Below are positions 22,065 through 31,548 of a stretch of 64,000 bases of DNA, piece by piece. Position numbers and translations under genes: made by a program. Positions within the stretch are counted from its first letter, which is position 1. Every line of letters starts with the position of its first letter. The notes below the pieces were generated by a model that worked only from the letters and a program-made list of their open reading frames with translations, did not search any database and was not told the origin of the DNA. The stretch comes from Mucilaginibacter sp. Bleaf8 (GTDB taxonomy: Bacteria > Bacteroidota > Bacteroidia > Sphingobacteriales > Sphingobacteriaceae). Location: positions 248,001 to 312,000 of the forward strand of contig NZ_JAHBBK010000003.1 in assembly GCF_018390515.1 (NCBI RefSeq). Direction: 5' to 3'.

Positions 22065-24494
22065 ATGAACGAACTCGAAATCCAGATTGGAAACGAATAT
22101 AAAATCAAGTTTGAAAAAGGCAAAGACTTAGATACCTCAGTATTTAAGGACTTGTATTTGAGTGCCGCCCGAAATGTCTCCGAAATTTTAAATCAACAGC
22201 GATCAAAGAAAAAGAAGTCCGAGTTTTTTCAAGAGAGCGATTATAATAATGTTATTGCCTTTGTTGGAGAAAGAGGTACGGGTAAGAGTTCTTCCATGTT
22301 ATCCTTTGCCCAGGCCTTAATAGACAATTCTAACTCTCAATTCGAGAGTACTTTATTTGATAATCATCCCATCATTAGAGCATGTAATTTTCATTCGATT
22401 GACGTTGTAGACCCATCCTTATTTACGCAAAAAGACACCCTGTTTGAAATTATAATATCTAAAATGTTCCTGTCTTTTCAAAAGGATGTTAACGCAGCTA
22501 AAGAAACAAGTGACCAATCAGAAAAAAGAAAAATTATAAAGCAGTTTCAAGAAGTATTCAAAAACCTAAAAACAGTTCACAAGGAAAAAAAAGAAATCTA
22601 TGAGCAAGAAGTTATTGATGTCTTAGCGGAATTGGCAAATGGCACGAATCTTCGGCAAAGCTTTCATGAACTTGTTCTCGAATACCTTAAATATTTTAAA
22701 AAAGAAAAAGGTACACTTTTAGTCATCATTGACGACTTTGATCTTCGAATTTCTGAAGCCTATTCAATGCTGGAAGATATAAGGCAATTTTTAATACAGG
22801 ATAACGTGATCGTTCTTCTCGCCTGCAAGATGGATCAATTAGCTCAATCTGTCGAGCTAAAAATTTCCAAAGAATTTAAAGAACTTGCATCTTTTAAACA
22901 AAAAGAAGCAAGGGAAACGGCGAATAAATATTTAGAGAAATTACTACCAACGGACCATAGAAAGAATACCCCTAAGTTAATTTTGACATCAGTTGTTACA
23001 GATAAATCGACTGAATATGTCAATAAATTCAAAATCAAATTAGGAAACGAGGAATTAGTAAAAGGAAAAACGATTCATGAAGGAATATTACAGCTAATTT
23101 ATGACAGGTTAGGTTTATTTATTTCATATCCTCAAGTTCCCGAAAATTTTATAGTTCCCGGCACAATAAGAGAACTAGTAGATATAGTGTCATTCGTACA
23201 TAGTTTGAATGAAAGCAATATTGCCGAATTTTTAAGTTACTTCTATTCTGAAATCAGAAACTTAGATGACTCAACAGTAGAGCAGTTATTTCAAGATATT
23301 GAACAAATTAGTCCATTGTATTTGAACGAAATGGTTAGGACATCGGTTGGAGAAAAGTATAATTTGTCAGTTCCTCAAAACTTAAAAGTTGCAAAAGATT
23401 CTTTTGGAACTATCTTAGGCTACCTAGAAGCAGCCAAGGACTCCTTAGATATTACAGAGAGAGAATCATTCAACCTTATAGCTTACATCAAAACTTGCTA
23501 TTCAATCAGAGTTCGGTCGACTATCAATCAGCAAGATTGGGTAGCATTGAACTACATTATGCAAAACGAGCTACTTAGACAACAGGGATCAATTTTTCCA
23601 CGAGAAGCTACTACGCGGTTTACGAGAGATGTATTTGAATTTAGTGGAATGAATGAATTGCAAAAGAGCTATTTTTCTCATGATCTTTCAAAAGATGACT
23701 TGTTGTTTCTTGGATGCTTTATATCTAATTATGGTCGGCAAGAGATTGCTACAAAAAGACCAGAATCATTCAACGACGGAAACTTCTTAAACAAAGTTGG
23801 ACCTACAGTAGATTACGCTACTTTTAATTGTTTGTCATTCATATACCATCTTGGAGGGCATTCAAATTTACTAGAAAATTTAAACATCATTTTAAAAGAT
23901 GACAAACCATCGTATTTGTTAGACCAAATAAAAATTTGGCCACCCACAAAGTCTTATTACCTTTTTTTTAATGCTCATTTTCTACAAGAGTTCATTAACG
24001 AGCTGAGTATTTTAAGCAAGTCATACCGAGAAACTTTAGGCAATTTCGCTGAAACACTTTTTGAATACTTGGTAGCTAATTCAACTAAGGCTTTAGATGC
24101 AATTAATAAGAGATATCCGTTTCTAAACTTTGATATAGAATGGTTTATTAGTAATCCAATATTTACCTATTGGGAGAAAAATTTCCAAAAAGTGAATACA
24201 ATGTTGAATAGGGTTTATGAACAGCAAACAACTCGTATGGAAACCGAAGCCGGGCGGCGGAACCTTGGGAATTTAGCTCGCACAATACTCAGCAAAAATA
24301 GAAAATATTTTAATCGGACCTCTGGCCTCTCCCAAACAGCTATTAAACGGGCTATGACTGCTGTAACTGACAGCTTTAAGGATTATAGTGACATTTACAG
24401 GCTGATGACGAAGAGCCGGAATCTTATGAATAGGAACTTTGAGCAAGGGTTGATCGAGTTTGAAGAATTGTTATTGCAACTAATGAATGGATAA
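22065..24494 (+). CDS. rdrA: RADAR ATPase RdrA
   Basis: An 809-residue KAP/AAA-type ATPase. Walker A is GERGTGKSS (68-76) after VIAFV. Walker B is TLLVIIDDFDLR (~219-226), with VIVLLACKMDQLAQS as sensor strand. The rest is a long helical C-terminal region without named domains. It overlaps by 8 nt a gene for a large adenosine-deaminase-like protein; that pair and these sizes identify RADAR. In known RADAR systems RdrA rings assemble with RdrB, sense phage infection and promote the deaminase response that stops phage growth. No third accessory gene follows in the same direction. It is strongly AT-rich. Confidence 0.88.
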   Translation: MNELEIQIGNEYKIKFEKGKDLDTSVFKDLYLSAARNVSEILNQQRSKKKKSEFFQESDYNNVIAFVGERGTGKSSSMLSFAQALIDNSNSQFESTLFDNHPIIRACNFHSIDVVDPSLFTQKDTLFEIIISKMFLSFQKDVNAAKETSDQSEKRKIIKQFQEVFKNLKTVHKEKKEIYEQEVIDVLAELANGTNLRQSFHELVLEYLKYFKKEKGTLLVIIDDFDLRISEAYSMLEDIRQFLIQDNVIVLLACKMDQLAQSVELKISKEFKELASFKQKEARETANKYLEKLLPTDHRKNTPKLILTSVVTDKSTEYVNKFKIKLGNEELVKGKTIHEGILQLIYDRLGLFISYPQVPENFIVPGTIRELVDIVSFVHSLNESNIAEFLSYFYSEIRNLDDSTVEQLFQDIEQISPLYLNEMVRTSVGEKYNLSVPQNLKVAKDSFGTILGYLEAAKDSLDITERESFNLIAYIKTCYSIRVRSTINQQDWVALNYIMQNELLRQQGSIFPREATTRFTRDVFEFSGMNELQKSYFSHDLSKDDLLFLGCFISNYGRQEIATKRPESFNDGNFLNKVGPTVDYATFNCLSFIYHLGGHSNLLENLNIILKDDKPSYLLDQIKIWPPTKSYYLFFNAHFLQEFINELSILSKSYRETLGNFAETLFEYLVANSTKALDAINKRYPFLNFDIEWFISNPIFTYWEKNFQKVNTMLNRVYEQQTTRMETEAGRRNLGNLARTILSKNRKYFNRTSGLSQTAIKRAMTAVTDSFKDYSDIYRLMTKSRNLMNRNFEQGLIEFEELLLQLMNG

Positions 24495-27135
24495 TCTTCG
24501 GACATCAATAAAGTCAATATTCACGCAGACTTCGATTGATTATATCTTGAAGCGCGTGTTTGACAACGGTAGTAATGGAATTTCGATCGACTATCCGAAA
24601 GAGCTTTTCTTTGAACAAGCGTCCCAGCAATTTCGTCATTATTCTACAAATGAAATTCTGAATGTCTTTTTAAAGTTGAAAGGTGACTGGTTTAAAGATG
24701 TATATTCTCCTCAGAAACCGGGGCTTTCTATATTCAACCTATTAAATCATTTTAATAAGCAGATTTTAACAGAAATAAAATCTGAGCCATACATACATTA
24801 CCAACATTTGCTTAAGTGGAGAGACGTTTCTTATGAAATTGGAGAGGACGTCCTAACAACGTCGTATTTCGCCTACATGGATAATCGGTCCGGCCGCAAA
24901 CGTGAATATTTCGCTTGGAGGCCTGTTGTTTTCACCACTAACAATAGGTTAAAGGCAATGCTTAATAAAGGCTTAGCAGAGAATCACTTTCATTTAAAAG
25001 GATCAGCACCTGTCTTTGATCTAGCGTGGATTTCATTGATGAATAATATCCAAGGCAGAAAAAAAGAGTTTGATCGCTTAAAGAAAAGCACGAGGTTGAC
25101 ACCGATAATTCAGTCCTCATTTGAAGGACAGGAAACCGATATAGAAATCCTAGTTTATAAAGCAGCATTTATCCGAAGGTTCCTATTCGAAGTTATTAAC
25201 TATATATCCCATACGGAAACTGCCTTTAAGCGTACCCTTTCTCCGCCTTCTAATCGTATTGACTCGTTTGAGCTACTTGTTAACCTGTCTCGGATTCAAG
25301 GGGATATAGCCTCATTAAAGGAGATTTATGGGCATAAGGTTGAATTTCGGGGGAGTTCGGTCGTGCCGGACTATGCAATTACAAAGAATTTGCACCCTTA
25401 CAATTATAAAGGTAGTGCAATGCTGTGCGGCGAAAGACTACTTTTATATAAATGCTTTTCTCTAATTTACTCAGCAAATCAAGGATTCGAAATAGGTAAG
25501 GAATTATTCTACACATATTTACTGATTAAAAACGCTTTGAGGAAAGAACTGCTGCAGTTGAATGGAGCAACAGGATTTGGTAACTTCCTTCGTTATCAAG
25601 ACAGAAAAGAGCTTTTCATTCCGTCTCACTCGGTATATGAAGAAGTGTTTTTAAATTTAGCTGTTTCTGATACAGTTAAATTCCAACCGATAAGAAGTTT
25701 TGAAACAAGACTTGCTCCCAAGTTTCCAGCAAGTGAGTTACAAGCACAGTTGTCGAAAGTTGAGAGGACTATTTCAAAAAATATTTTCAAACCGTTAGAG
25801 ATTGAAACACCTTTACCAGCTATAAATTCTGTTGCCACAACTTACAATCATTTTCACACGCTACATTTTATAAAGAAGCCTGACAAAAGTATATCGGGGT
25901 CAATGGAAGGCATGATTATATCAAGGCACGCTGCCTTGAGAATGGAGGTCGCTAAACAGGCCAAAGCCATAACTGATTTGCGAGAAGGAACATCCGCTTT
26001 TGCGACGAAAGTAAGAGGCATAGATGCGGCATCTTCTGAATTTGATGCGCGTCCAGAAGTTTTTGCACAGGCTTTTCGGTTTTTGAAGGACCATAAATTG
26101 AGCGGTAGAAGAAGTTGGTTGAAGGAAGATTTAGAGGAAGTTAGATTGATGGCAACGTTCCATGCCGGCGAAGATTTCTATGATATCATCGACGGAATTC
26201 GGACAATCGATGAGGCAATAAACTTTTTAAATTTAAATCAAGGTGATAGATTAGGTCATGCACTTGCTCTCGGTATCAGTGCTAAGGAATTCTATGACTT
26301 CAAACTAAGGAAGATCATTTTACCTAAACAAGTGCTGCTAGATAACATTGCTTGGTTGCTGGGTAAAGTACGAGAGTTTGGTATAAGTAACCATTTAGAA
26401 GAAATAGCTCGACTAGACTCTGTTTATCAATCGTTGTTCAGGGAAATTTATTCGGATGGTTTAGATAGTTCTGTGTTCAAAAACAAACATTTTCCAAGTT
26501 CAACTTATTACGATGCTTGGAAGCTGCGAGGCGATGATCCTAAATTGTACTTAGAAGACTTGGGGCAAGATATATACGGGATTATAAACTATACCTACTG
26601 GGATCGATGTAGAATAAATTATTTTTTTCCATTAGAAACTGCTATTCGTCGGTCAATTGATGCTAAGTTTCTCTATCAGCAATATCACTATAACCCTAAG
26701 GTTAAAGAAGTAGGTAATCAGATAAAACAGTTCGACATTTCTACAGAGTACATTCACCTAGTTGAAAAAGTGCAGAACAAATATCAAAGAGTTATCAGTC
26801 AAAAGAATATTGGTATTGAATGCAATCCAACTTCCAACTATCTTATTGGAACCTTCAAACGCTATGCAAAGCACCCTATTATCAGATTTAATAATAACGG
26901 CCTGCTAACGGACCCGGAAAACCTTGCTGTTTGTCCTCAACTATTTGTCTCTATAAACACCGATGATCAGGGAATATTCAGTACGTCACTTGAAAATGAA
27001 TACGCGTTATTGGCAATTGCTTTGGAAAAGGAAAAAGATGCAAACGGTGATCCGTTATACAATCCAACCATGATTTATCAGTGGTTAGATAATATCAGAC
27101 AAATGGGAATTGAACAAAGTTTCAATACAATTTAG
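24487..27135 (+). CDS. rdrB: RADAR adenosine deaminase RdrB
   Basis: An 882-residue protein with a divided adenosine-deaminase barrel: metal-binding ENHFHLKGSAPVFD (~164-177), TFHAGEDFYDIIDG (His559, catalytic Glu in HAGE), GDRLGHALALG (~586) and the late block GIECNPTSNY with NTDDQGIFSTSLENEYALLA (Asp826/827). All zinc and catalytic positions of the family appear present. The inserts between them are typical of RdrB. Reported RADAR deaminases convert adenosine to inosine in RNA or (d)ATP pools during infection; which applies here is unknown. The ATG overlaps the rdrA stop (ATGGATAA), implying coupled translation. Confidence 0.88.
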   Translation: MDNLRTSIKSIFTQTSIDYILKRVFDNGSNGISIDYPKELFFEQASQQFRHYSTNEILNVFLKLKGDWFKDVYSPQKPGLSIFNLLNHFNKQILTEIKSEPYIHYQHLLKWRDVSYEIGEDVLTTSYFAYMDNRSGRKREYFAWRPVVFTTNNRLKAMLNKGLAENHFHLKGSAPVFDLAWISLMNNIQGRKKEFDRLKKSTRLTPIIQSSFEGQETDIEILVYKAAFIRRFLFEVINYISHTETAFKRTLSPPSNRIDSFELLVNLSRIQGDIASLKEIYGHKVEFRGSSVVPDYAITKNLHPYNYKGSAMLCGERLLLYKCFSLIYSANQGFEIGKELFYTYLLIKNALRKELLQLNGATGFGNFLRYQDRKELFIPSHSVYEEVFLNLAVSDTVKFQPIRSFETRLAPKFPASELQAQLSKVERTISKNIFKPLEIETPLPAINSVATTYNHFHTLHFIKKPDKSISGSMEGMIISRHAALRMEVAKQAKAITDLREGTSAFATKVRGIDAASSEFDARPEVFAQAFRFLKDHKLSGRRSWLKEDLEEVRLMATFHAGEDFYDIIDGIRTIDEAINFLNLNQGDRLGHALALGISAKEFYDFKLRKIILPKQVLLDNIAWLLGKVREFGISNHLEEIARLDSVYQSLFREIYSDGLDSSVFKNKHFPSSTYYDAWKLRGDDPKLYLEDLGQDIYGIINYTYWDRCRINYFFPLETAIRRSIDAKFLYQQYHYNPKVKEVGNQIKQFDISTEYIHLVEKVQNKYQRVISQKNIGIECNPTSNYLIGTFKRYAKHPIIRFNNNGLLTDPENLAVCPQLFVSINTDDQGIFSTSLENEYALLAIALEKEKDANGDPLYNPTMIYQWLDNIRQMGIEQSFNTI

Positions 27136-27483
27136 GATAACGATCACAGACATTTCGTTAGTTAATTTCTCTATCGCTTCAAAAACGAAGCTTTAATATA
27201 ATTGTAAGCTTGAAACCAACTAGACGTTAATCAGTCGAAAATTCCGAACCTAACCGACTTTCACTGGATTACTAGTCTAAGACACGCCAAACGTGCTTTA
27301 ATATATAAGCTTGCTATACTATGGTCAAATTTAGCCTCAAAGCCTAAATTACCTAAGTGTCATTAATTCCACGAACGATTGGTTCAGCCTAAGAATTTAA
27401 ACCCATATTCTGTATTATTACTCAATGAAAGTTAATTATTTAATAATCAAATATTCCGACGCATTGACGTAGGTGACTAACAT
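27136..27483. other. 348-bp gene-free stretch between convergent rdrB and the methyltransferase-like gene
   Basis: Very AT-rich, with stops in all frames. I found no strong hairpin with a T tract, no tRNA and no clear promoter. It may simply be a spacer from module assembly. Confidence 0.6.
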
Positions 27484-29091
27484 CTACGATGTTTTTATCT
27501 CTTTTCTTTTGCGCAGCATTTTAGCCCTAAACTTCTTCGTATGCTGATCTATGATGGCAGTGCCCGAAAAAAATTCGTCGAAATACCAACGTTTATGCTT
27601 TCCTAAAGCGTCTAAAACATATCTAAACGACAACTCATTTTCAATGTTGGACAAGTTATCTTTTAGCATATCTATGGTTGGCATCCAGTCATACAAATAC
27701 CTGCATTCATCAAACACCAGCATATCCATGTACATTTCTGTATTCTTTGCCTTGTATCTCCAACGCCTGCTTTTAGCAATATTGATATGGTAAGGCATAG
27801 AAATTTGCCTAATCATTAAATCTTTGAGTTGATGAAATAAGAATACATCGCAAAAAATATGTTTTTCAAACGCCTTCCAATTCTTAGCGATTCTTTTTAA
27901 CGAATTAGAGTAGAATATTTCCAAATCTGGATCTTCATCTTTAAGATAATAGAAAGCCGTCATCTTTTCAAAAAAATCATTTCCGTTCTTGCTGTAGGAT
28001 GTGAGTTGATTAATGAATTTTGGGCCATGTTCCGATATTTCTTTATCATCCCCATTAACTAGGATAAAACCAAGGAAATAAGCAAACGACCAAGGCAAGG
28101 CCCAAGAACCGTGATCAACAAATATGTCGCCACCACCGCCATTTCGCTGATATGTAAATAGTGACTCTACCTTCTTTCTTAATATATATCGCGGCTTATT
28201 TTTATAAAGCAATTTGTCAAAAAATAAATTTCTTTGTTTTTGATTATTCATAAACCGATCAACATGAACGTTCAGACAGAATATGTCCATTATAACACGT
28301 GTCACAAATTGGCTATAATATGGTGCCAAATCGTTTTTTACTAAATCAAAAAATTCATCTTCATAAATTCCCTCTGCTTCCACACCATCACCGAATCGGC
28401 CCGTATCTTTGACCTCTAAGAAGGATTTTGGATAGAGATAACCTGCTGCGAATTTTGATAATAATTCAAACCCTTTTTCGTCTTGTTCTTTTGAAACTAA
28501 GGCAAAATTAGTGATTAGTATTCCCAGGCTAGCTAACGATTGGTGTTTAGCTATCGCAGTTATAGTTTCGAGATTCTTTGGTCCATCTGCTCTGCTGTAA
28601 ATCGTATCGCAAAAGTCAAGGTAGATAATATCAAATCGAATAGGTGTATATTCGATAAATGATTTAAAATCAGATCTAATAATCTTCAAAAACGGGAAGT
28701 TTGCAGCAATTAAACTATCAACTGCGATTTCATACGTTCTCTTATCGGATTCAATTGCCCATATATTTTCTTGTAATACTCCCAATTTTGTTAACACGTT
28801 TAAATCGTTTAATGGATCGGGGCCACATAAATAGGCGATTTTAAGATGCTTCGGTTCTTTGGTTGTTACTATCGAATCAAAGAAATACTCCCAGCGCTCA
28901 ATTGTCTTGGTATTAAGATAGGAGTTTATATTTTTGTCCGAAGAATTTCCACTTTCAGCAATTTTTTCCCATACCCTTCTCAAATAACCACGGTCAGCTA
29001 ACGTTGATTTATTTCGCTTTTCTGTGAGCAACAACACCGCTTTCGAAAGACTATTATATCTGGCAATATTTTTTGCTTCTTCGTTATACAT
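27484..29091 (-). CDS. Rossmann methyltransferase-like protein of unknown role
   Basis: A 535-residue protein. A helical N-terminus (~1-80) is followed by a Rossmann fold: LKIAYLCGPDPLNDLNVL (glycine loop ~89-91), WAIESDKRTYEIAV (acidic end of strand 2, Glu114), IIRSDFKSF (Asp141) and RFDIIYLDFCDTIYS (~152-166). This is the class I methyltransferase layout. The C-terminal ~300 residues are aromatic- and Lys-rich with no domain I know (NGGGGDIFVDHGSWALPWSF). It lies alone beside RADAR in the same AT-rich block, so a defence role is plausible but unproven. It could be a nucleic-acid methyltransferase or a Rossmann sensor. Confidence 0.6.
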   Translation of the reverse strand: MYNEEAKNIARYNSLSKAVLLLTEKRNKSTLADRGYLRRVWEKIAESGNSSDKNINSYLNTKTIERWEYFFDSIVTTKEPKHLKIAYLCGPDPLNDLNVLTKLGVLQENIWAIESDKRTYEIAVDSLIAANFPFLKIIRSDFKSFIEYTPIRFDIIYLDFCDTIYSRADGPKNLETITAIAKHQSLASLGILITNFALVSKEQDEKGFELLSKFAAGYLYPKSFLEVKDTGRFGDGVEAEGIYEDEFFDLVKNDLAPYYSQFVTRVIMDIFCLNVHVDRFMNNQKQRNLFFDKLLYKNKPRYILRKKVESLFTYQRNGGGGDIFVDHGSWALPWSFAYFLGFILVNGDDKEISEHGPKFINQLTSYSKNGNDFFEKMTAFYYLKDEDPDLEIFYSNSLKRIAKNWKAFEKHIFCDVFLFHQLKDLMIRQISMPYHINIAKSRRWRYKAKNTEMYMDMLVFDECRYLYDWMPTIDMLKDNLSNIENELSFRYVLDALGKHKRWYFDEFFSGTAIIDQHTKKFRAKMLRKRKEIKTS

Positions 29092-29138
29092 GTAAATGGC
29101 TTAGAATATTGAAACAATATAAAAAAAGACAAGCAGTT

Positions 29139-29172
29139 ATTGTCATTTCTCCCGAAAAGTAGAAATGACAAT
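29139..29172. repeat. 12-bp perfect inverted repeat upstream of the methyltransferase-like gene
   Basis: ATTGTCATTTCT (29139-29150) and AGAAATGACAAT (29161-29172), loop of 10, starting 48 bp upstream of the ATG at 29091. It suits an operator or attenuator. A second hairpin AATTTCC/GGAAATT lies at 29203-29220. Confidence 0.5.
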
Positions 29173-29898
29173 CAACCTTAATGATCTTGTTATAAGCTTA
29201 CAAATTTCCAACCGGAAATTAAGTTTGTTTTAGATGTCAAAGCTTTCAAGATAAAAGTAGTCAACGAATGACAGCGTGTTGCCTAAGAAGCAAAGAATGC
29301 TTCCAACCAAATCAGACTCAAACCACCAGCTATAACAGAAAGCTAATTTTTCAATCCTCCCTGAAATAGTTCGAAAAATGACTACCCTAGGTCGACTTTC
29401 AGGTAACCTGTCCGGGATTCGAGATATCACGGGTATGACTTTAAACCGCTCAATAGTTTCAGCGTTTTCAGTAGTTGGTTAGAATTATGTCTAGCCTGGG
29501 TTAGTAGACCAGGGCTCCGGAATTTGGTTCGAACCGAGTTAACTGATCAAAGACAGATAACGCGAATCAACGATAAGGTGCTTGCCTCGCGGCCTTTATT
29601 GCTTATATCATCAAGCAGGTCCATTAGCAACGATAGCAATTAGCTCATCTGATTATTGCAATATAACTAGTACACCTACTCTCTTTCAGTGGATTCAAAT
29701 GAAGCTGACTTTAAAAAAAAAGCACTAATTAAGATTTGAAGCAAACAGCATGACGTAAAAAAACTAAAAATCAATCGTGAAACAGGCAATATTCCCAATA
29801 GGCTGAAATAAAGTAGACATTAGATTTTAGTTATTTCAATTTTGCAAAAACTTTTTGTATACTTGAGTAAGTCAACTACAGTCAATTAGATTGAAAAT

Positions 29899-29918
29899 TG
29901 GTGAGCATTTGGTGAGCA
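29899..29918 (+). repeat. TGGTGAGCA direct repeats at the right end of island 1
   Basis: Two copies (29899-29907 and 29910-29918) 11 bp apart, matching the inverted pair at 7238-7275 near the left end. They lie about 50 bp inside attR and are likely integrase arm sites. Confidence 0.55.
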
Positions 29919-29968
29919 CCGATTAGAAACGTTTATAGATATTGTACAAAAGCAGTTTTTCGGAGCAA

Positions 29969-29993
29969 GTTCGAGTCCCGTCCATTCCGCTAA
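29969..29993 (+). repeat. att site between islands 1 and 2
   Basis: An exact 25-bp copy of the tRNA-Asp 3' end (7104-7128). It is attR of island 1 and attL of island 2. Only the last part of the tRNA is repeated, so no second functional tRNA exists here. Confidence 0.9.
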
Positions 29994-30012
29994 AAAGGTA
30001 ACATTACCAAGC

Positions 30013-30046
30013 AAAACCCTTCAAATGATATCATTTGAAGGGTTTT
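30013..30046. terminator. strong hairpin terminator just inside island 2
   Basis: A 16-bp perfect stem AAAACCCTTCAAATGA/TCATTTGAAGGGTTTT with a 2-nt loop, then Ts. It occupies the same place relative to the att site as the tRNA terminator at 7151, so before island 1 arrived it may have terminated tRNA-Asp. Confidence 0.85.
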
Positions 30047-30097
30047 TTGTTTTACGGCCAAGCCAAATTATTCAAGTTTTCGCAAGGAAAATGACAA

Positions 30098-30142
30098 TAA
30101 TTCGGGAGTTAATAGCCGAGCCACAAAACAACTCCCGAATTA
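30098..30142. repeat. 13-bp inverted repeat, probable integrase arm sites of island 2
   Basis: TAATTCGGGAGTT (30098-30110) and AACTCCCGAATTA (30130-30142). They stand about 105 bp from the att site and about 100 bp from the integrase start, the same layout as the TGGTGAGCA pair of island 1 but with a different sequence. Confidence 0.55.
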
Positions 30143-30244
30143 ACTGATATATATCTGTATATCAACCTGTTCAGTGATTGCGCATCTTGATTTCAAGTGA
30201 CTTAATTAACAATTTTGTTCACTTTAAAAGCAAGTTAAAACAAC

Positions 30245-31483
30245 ATGAGAACTATGCTCGCCGTGCTTTTCTGCCTGAGAAAGCCTAAGAATTATGAATC
30301 AGGTTCAGCCCCTATTTATTTGCGCATCACTGTGGATGGCAAACGTACCGAAATTTCCATTGGCCGGAAATGTAATCCTGACCGCTGGGATATTGATACC
30401 GGCAGGGCGACCGGCAATAAAGAAGATGCCCGCTCCCTTAATGCTTTCATGAGCAGTATTGAGCATCAGCTTTACGAAATCCATAGACAGATGACTGCTG
30501 CCGATGAAACAGTAACGGTAGAAACCATTAAGAGTCGCTACACAGGTAAACTAGAACGTGCAAGAACCCTTGTGGCCATATTTGAAGACCACAATGAGAA
30601 GATGAAAGCTTTGATTGGGCATGAGTTTGAGAAAAGCACCTGGCAGCGTTACGAAACAGCTTTAATGCACACCAAGGATTTTATGCAATGGCAATATAAT
30701 ATTACTGATATCCCCGTTAGCAAGATCAACTTTGCATTCCTGAACGATTTTGAATACTACCTTCGGACTGTCCGTAAGTGCGCCAATAATTCTGCTATAA
30801 AATATATTAAGAACCTCGGTAAGATCGTGCGGATCTGTCTGGGTAATGGCTGGCTGACAATCGATCCATATCTGAATTATAAGCCACGTACCCAAAAGGT
30901 TTACAGGCAGGTACTCGACACTAAAGAGCTTGACCGGTTGACAAAAAAGAAAATCCCGAACGCACGCTTACGCACGGTAAGGGATATTTTTGTTTTCAGT
31001 TGTTACACGGGGCTGGCCTACGTTGATGCACGAAAGCTTAAACGTTCTGAACTGGTAAAAGGAATTGACAACAAAACCTGGATATATACCCAGCGCCAAA
31101 AAACAGATACACTTTCCCGTATCCCTGTCTTACCTGTGGCAGCAGGTATTATTCGCACCTACGATAAGCATCCGCAATGTATCGCTGAAAACCTATTATT
31201 ACCTGTTATGAGTAATCAAAAAATGAATGCTTACTTAAAAGAACTTGCAGGTATTTGTGATATTGAAAAGGAACTCACTTTTCATATTGCCCGCCACACG
31301 TTTGCCACTACCGTTACCCTAAATAATGGTGTACCCATTGAAACGGTATCTAAAATGATGGGGCATACCAGCATCAAGACCACGCAGATATATGCCAAAG
31401 TTTTGGATCATAAAATCAGCGAAGACATGTCGCAATTAGAGGCTAAACTGTTACCAAAGAAACGTGTAGCCAAGACCGCCTAA
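30245..31483 (+). CDS. tyrosine recombinase, integrase of island 2
   Basis: A 412-residue integrase roughly two-thirds identical by eye to the one at 7379. It has the same arm-binding N-terminus (MLAVLFCLRKPKNYESGSAP), core-binding domain and catalytic motifs SCYTGLAYVDARKLKRSEL, HIARHTFATTVTLNNG and GHTSIKTTQIYAKVLDHK (nucleophilic Tyr). Use of the same att sequence by two related integrases explains the tandem arrangement. The upstream block CATCTTGATT...TTAACA...TTCACTTTAAA is shared with the other integrase. Whether the two recombinases cross-act is unknown; their putative arm sites differ. Confidence 0.95.
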   Translation: MRTMLAVLFCLRKPKNYESGSAPIYLRITVDGKRTEISIGRKCNPDRWDIDTGRATGNKEDARSLNAFMSSIEHQLYEIHRQMTAADETVTVETIKSRYTGKLERARTLVAIFEDHNEKMKALIGHEFEKSTWQRYETALMHTKDFMQWQYNITDIPVSKINFAFLNDFEYYLRTVRKCANNSAIKYIKNLGKIVRICLGNGWLTIDPYLNYKPRTQKVYRQVLDTKELDRLTKKKIPNARLRTVRDIFVFSCYTGLAYVDARKLKRSELVKGIDNKTWIYTQRQKTDTLSRIPVLPVAAGIIRTYDKHPQCIAENLLLPVMSNQKMNAYLKELAGICDIEKELTFHIARHTFATTVTLNNGVPIETVSKMMGHTSIKTTQIYAKVLDHKISEDMSQLEAKLLPKKRVAKTA

Positions 31484-31518
31484 ATATCAACATTCATAAT
31501 TCTTAATATTTCAATTTT

Positions 31519-31526
31519 TATATTTG
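31519..31526 (+). promoter_or_regulatory. -7 box before the antitoxin-like gene of island 2
   Basis: TATATTTG ends 1 nt before the ATG at 31528, exactly as in island 1 (8693-8700). This supports initiation at the second Met (31549) or a leaderless transcript. Confidence 0.55.
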
Positions 31527-31548
31527 TATGAGAACATTCCGTCAAACC

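Larger units (their letters stand above)
29092..29968. other. gene-free right end of island 1
   Basis: Some 880 bp without a credible gene. It contains two hairpins upstream of the methyltransferase-like gene (29139-29172 and 29203-29220), the two TGGTGAGCA direct repeats (29899-29918) and, at the end, attR. Nothing else was recognised. Confidence 0.65.

Noticed and set aside
7129-29993. Island 1 as a prophage
   Set aside because: Integrase and restriction genes are present, but no capsid, tail, terminase or lysis genes; relaxase and MobC show a mobilizable element.
29969-29993. A second tRNA-Asp gene at the island junction
   Set aside because: Only the T-arm and acceptor 3' part are present; the 5' half is absent.
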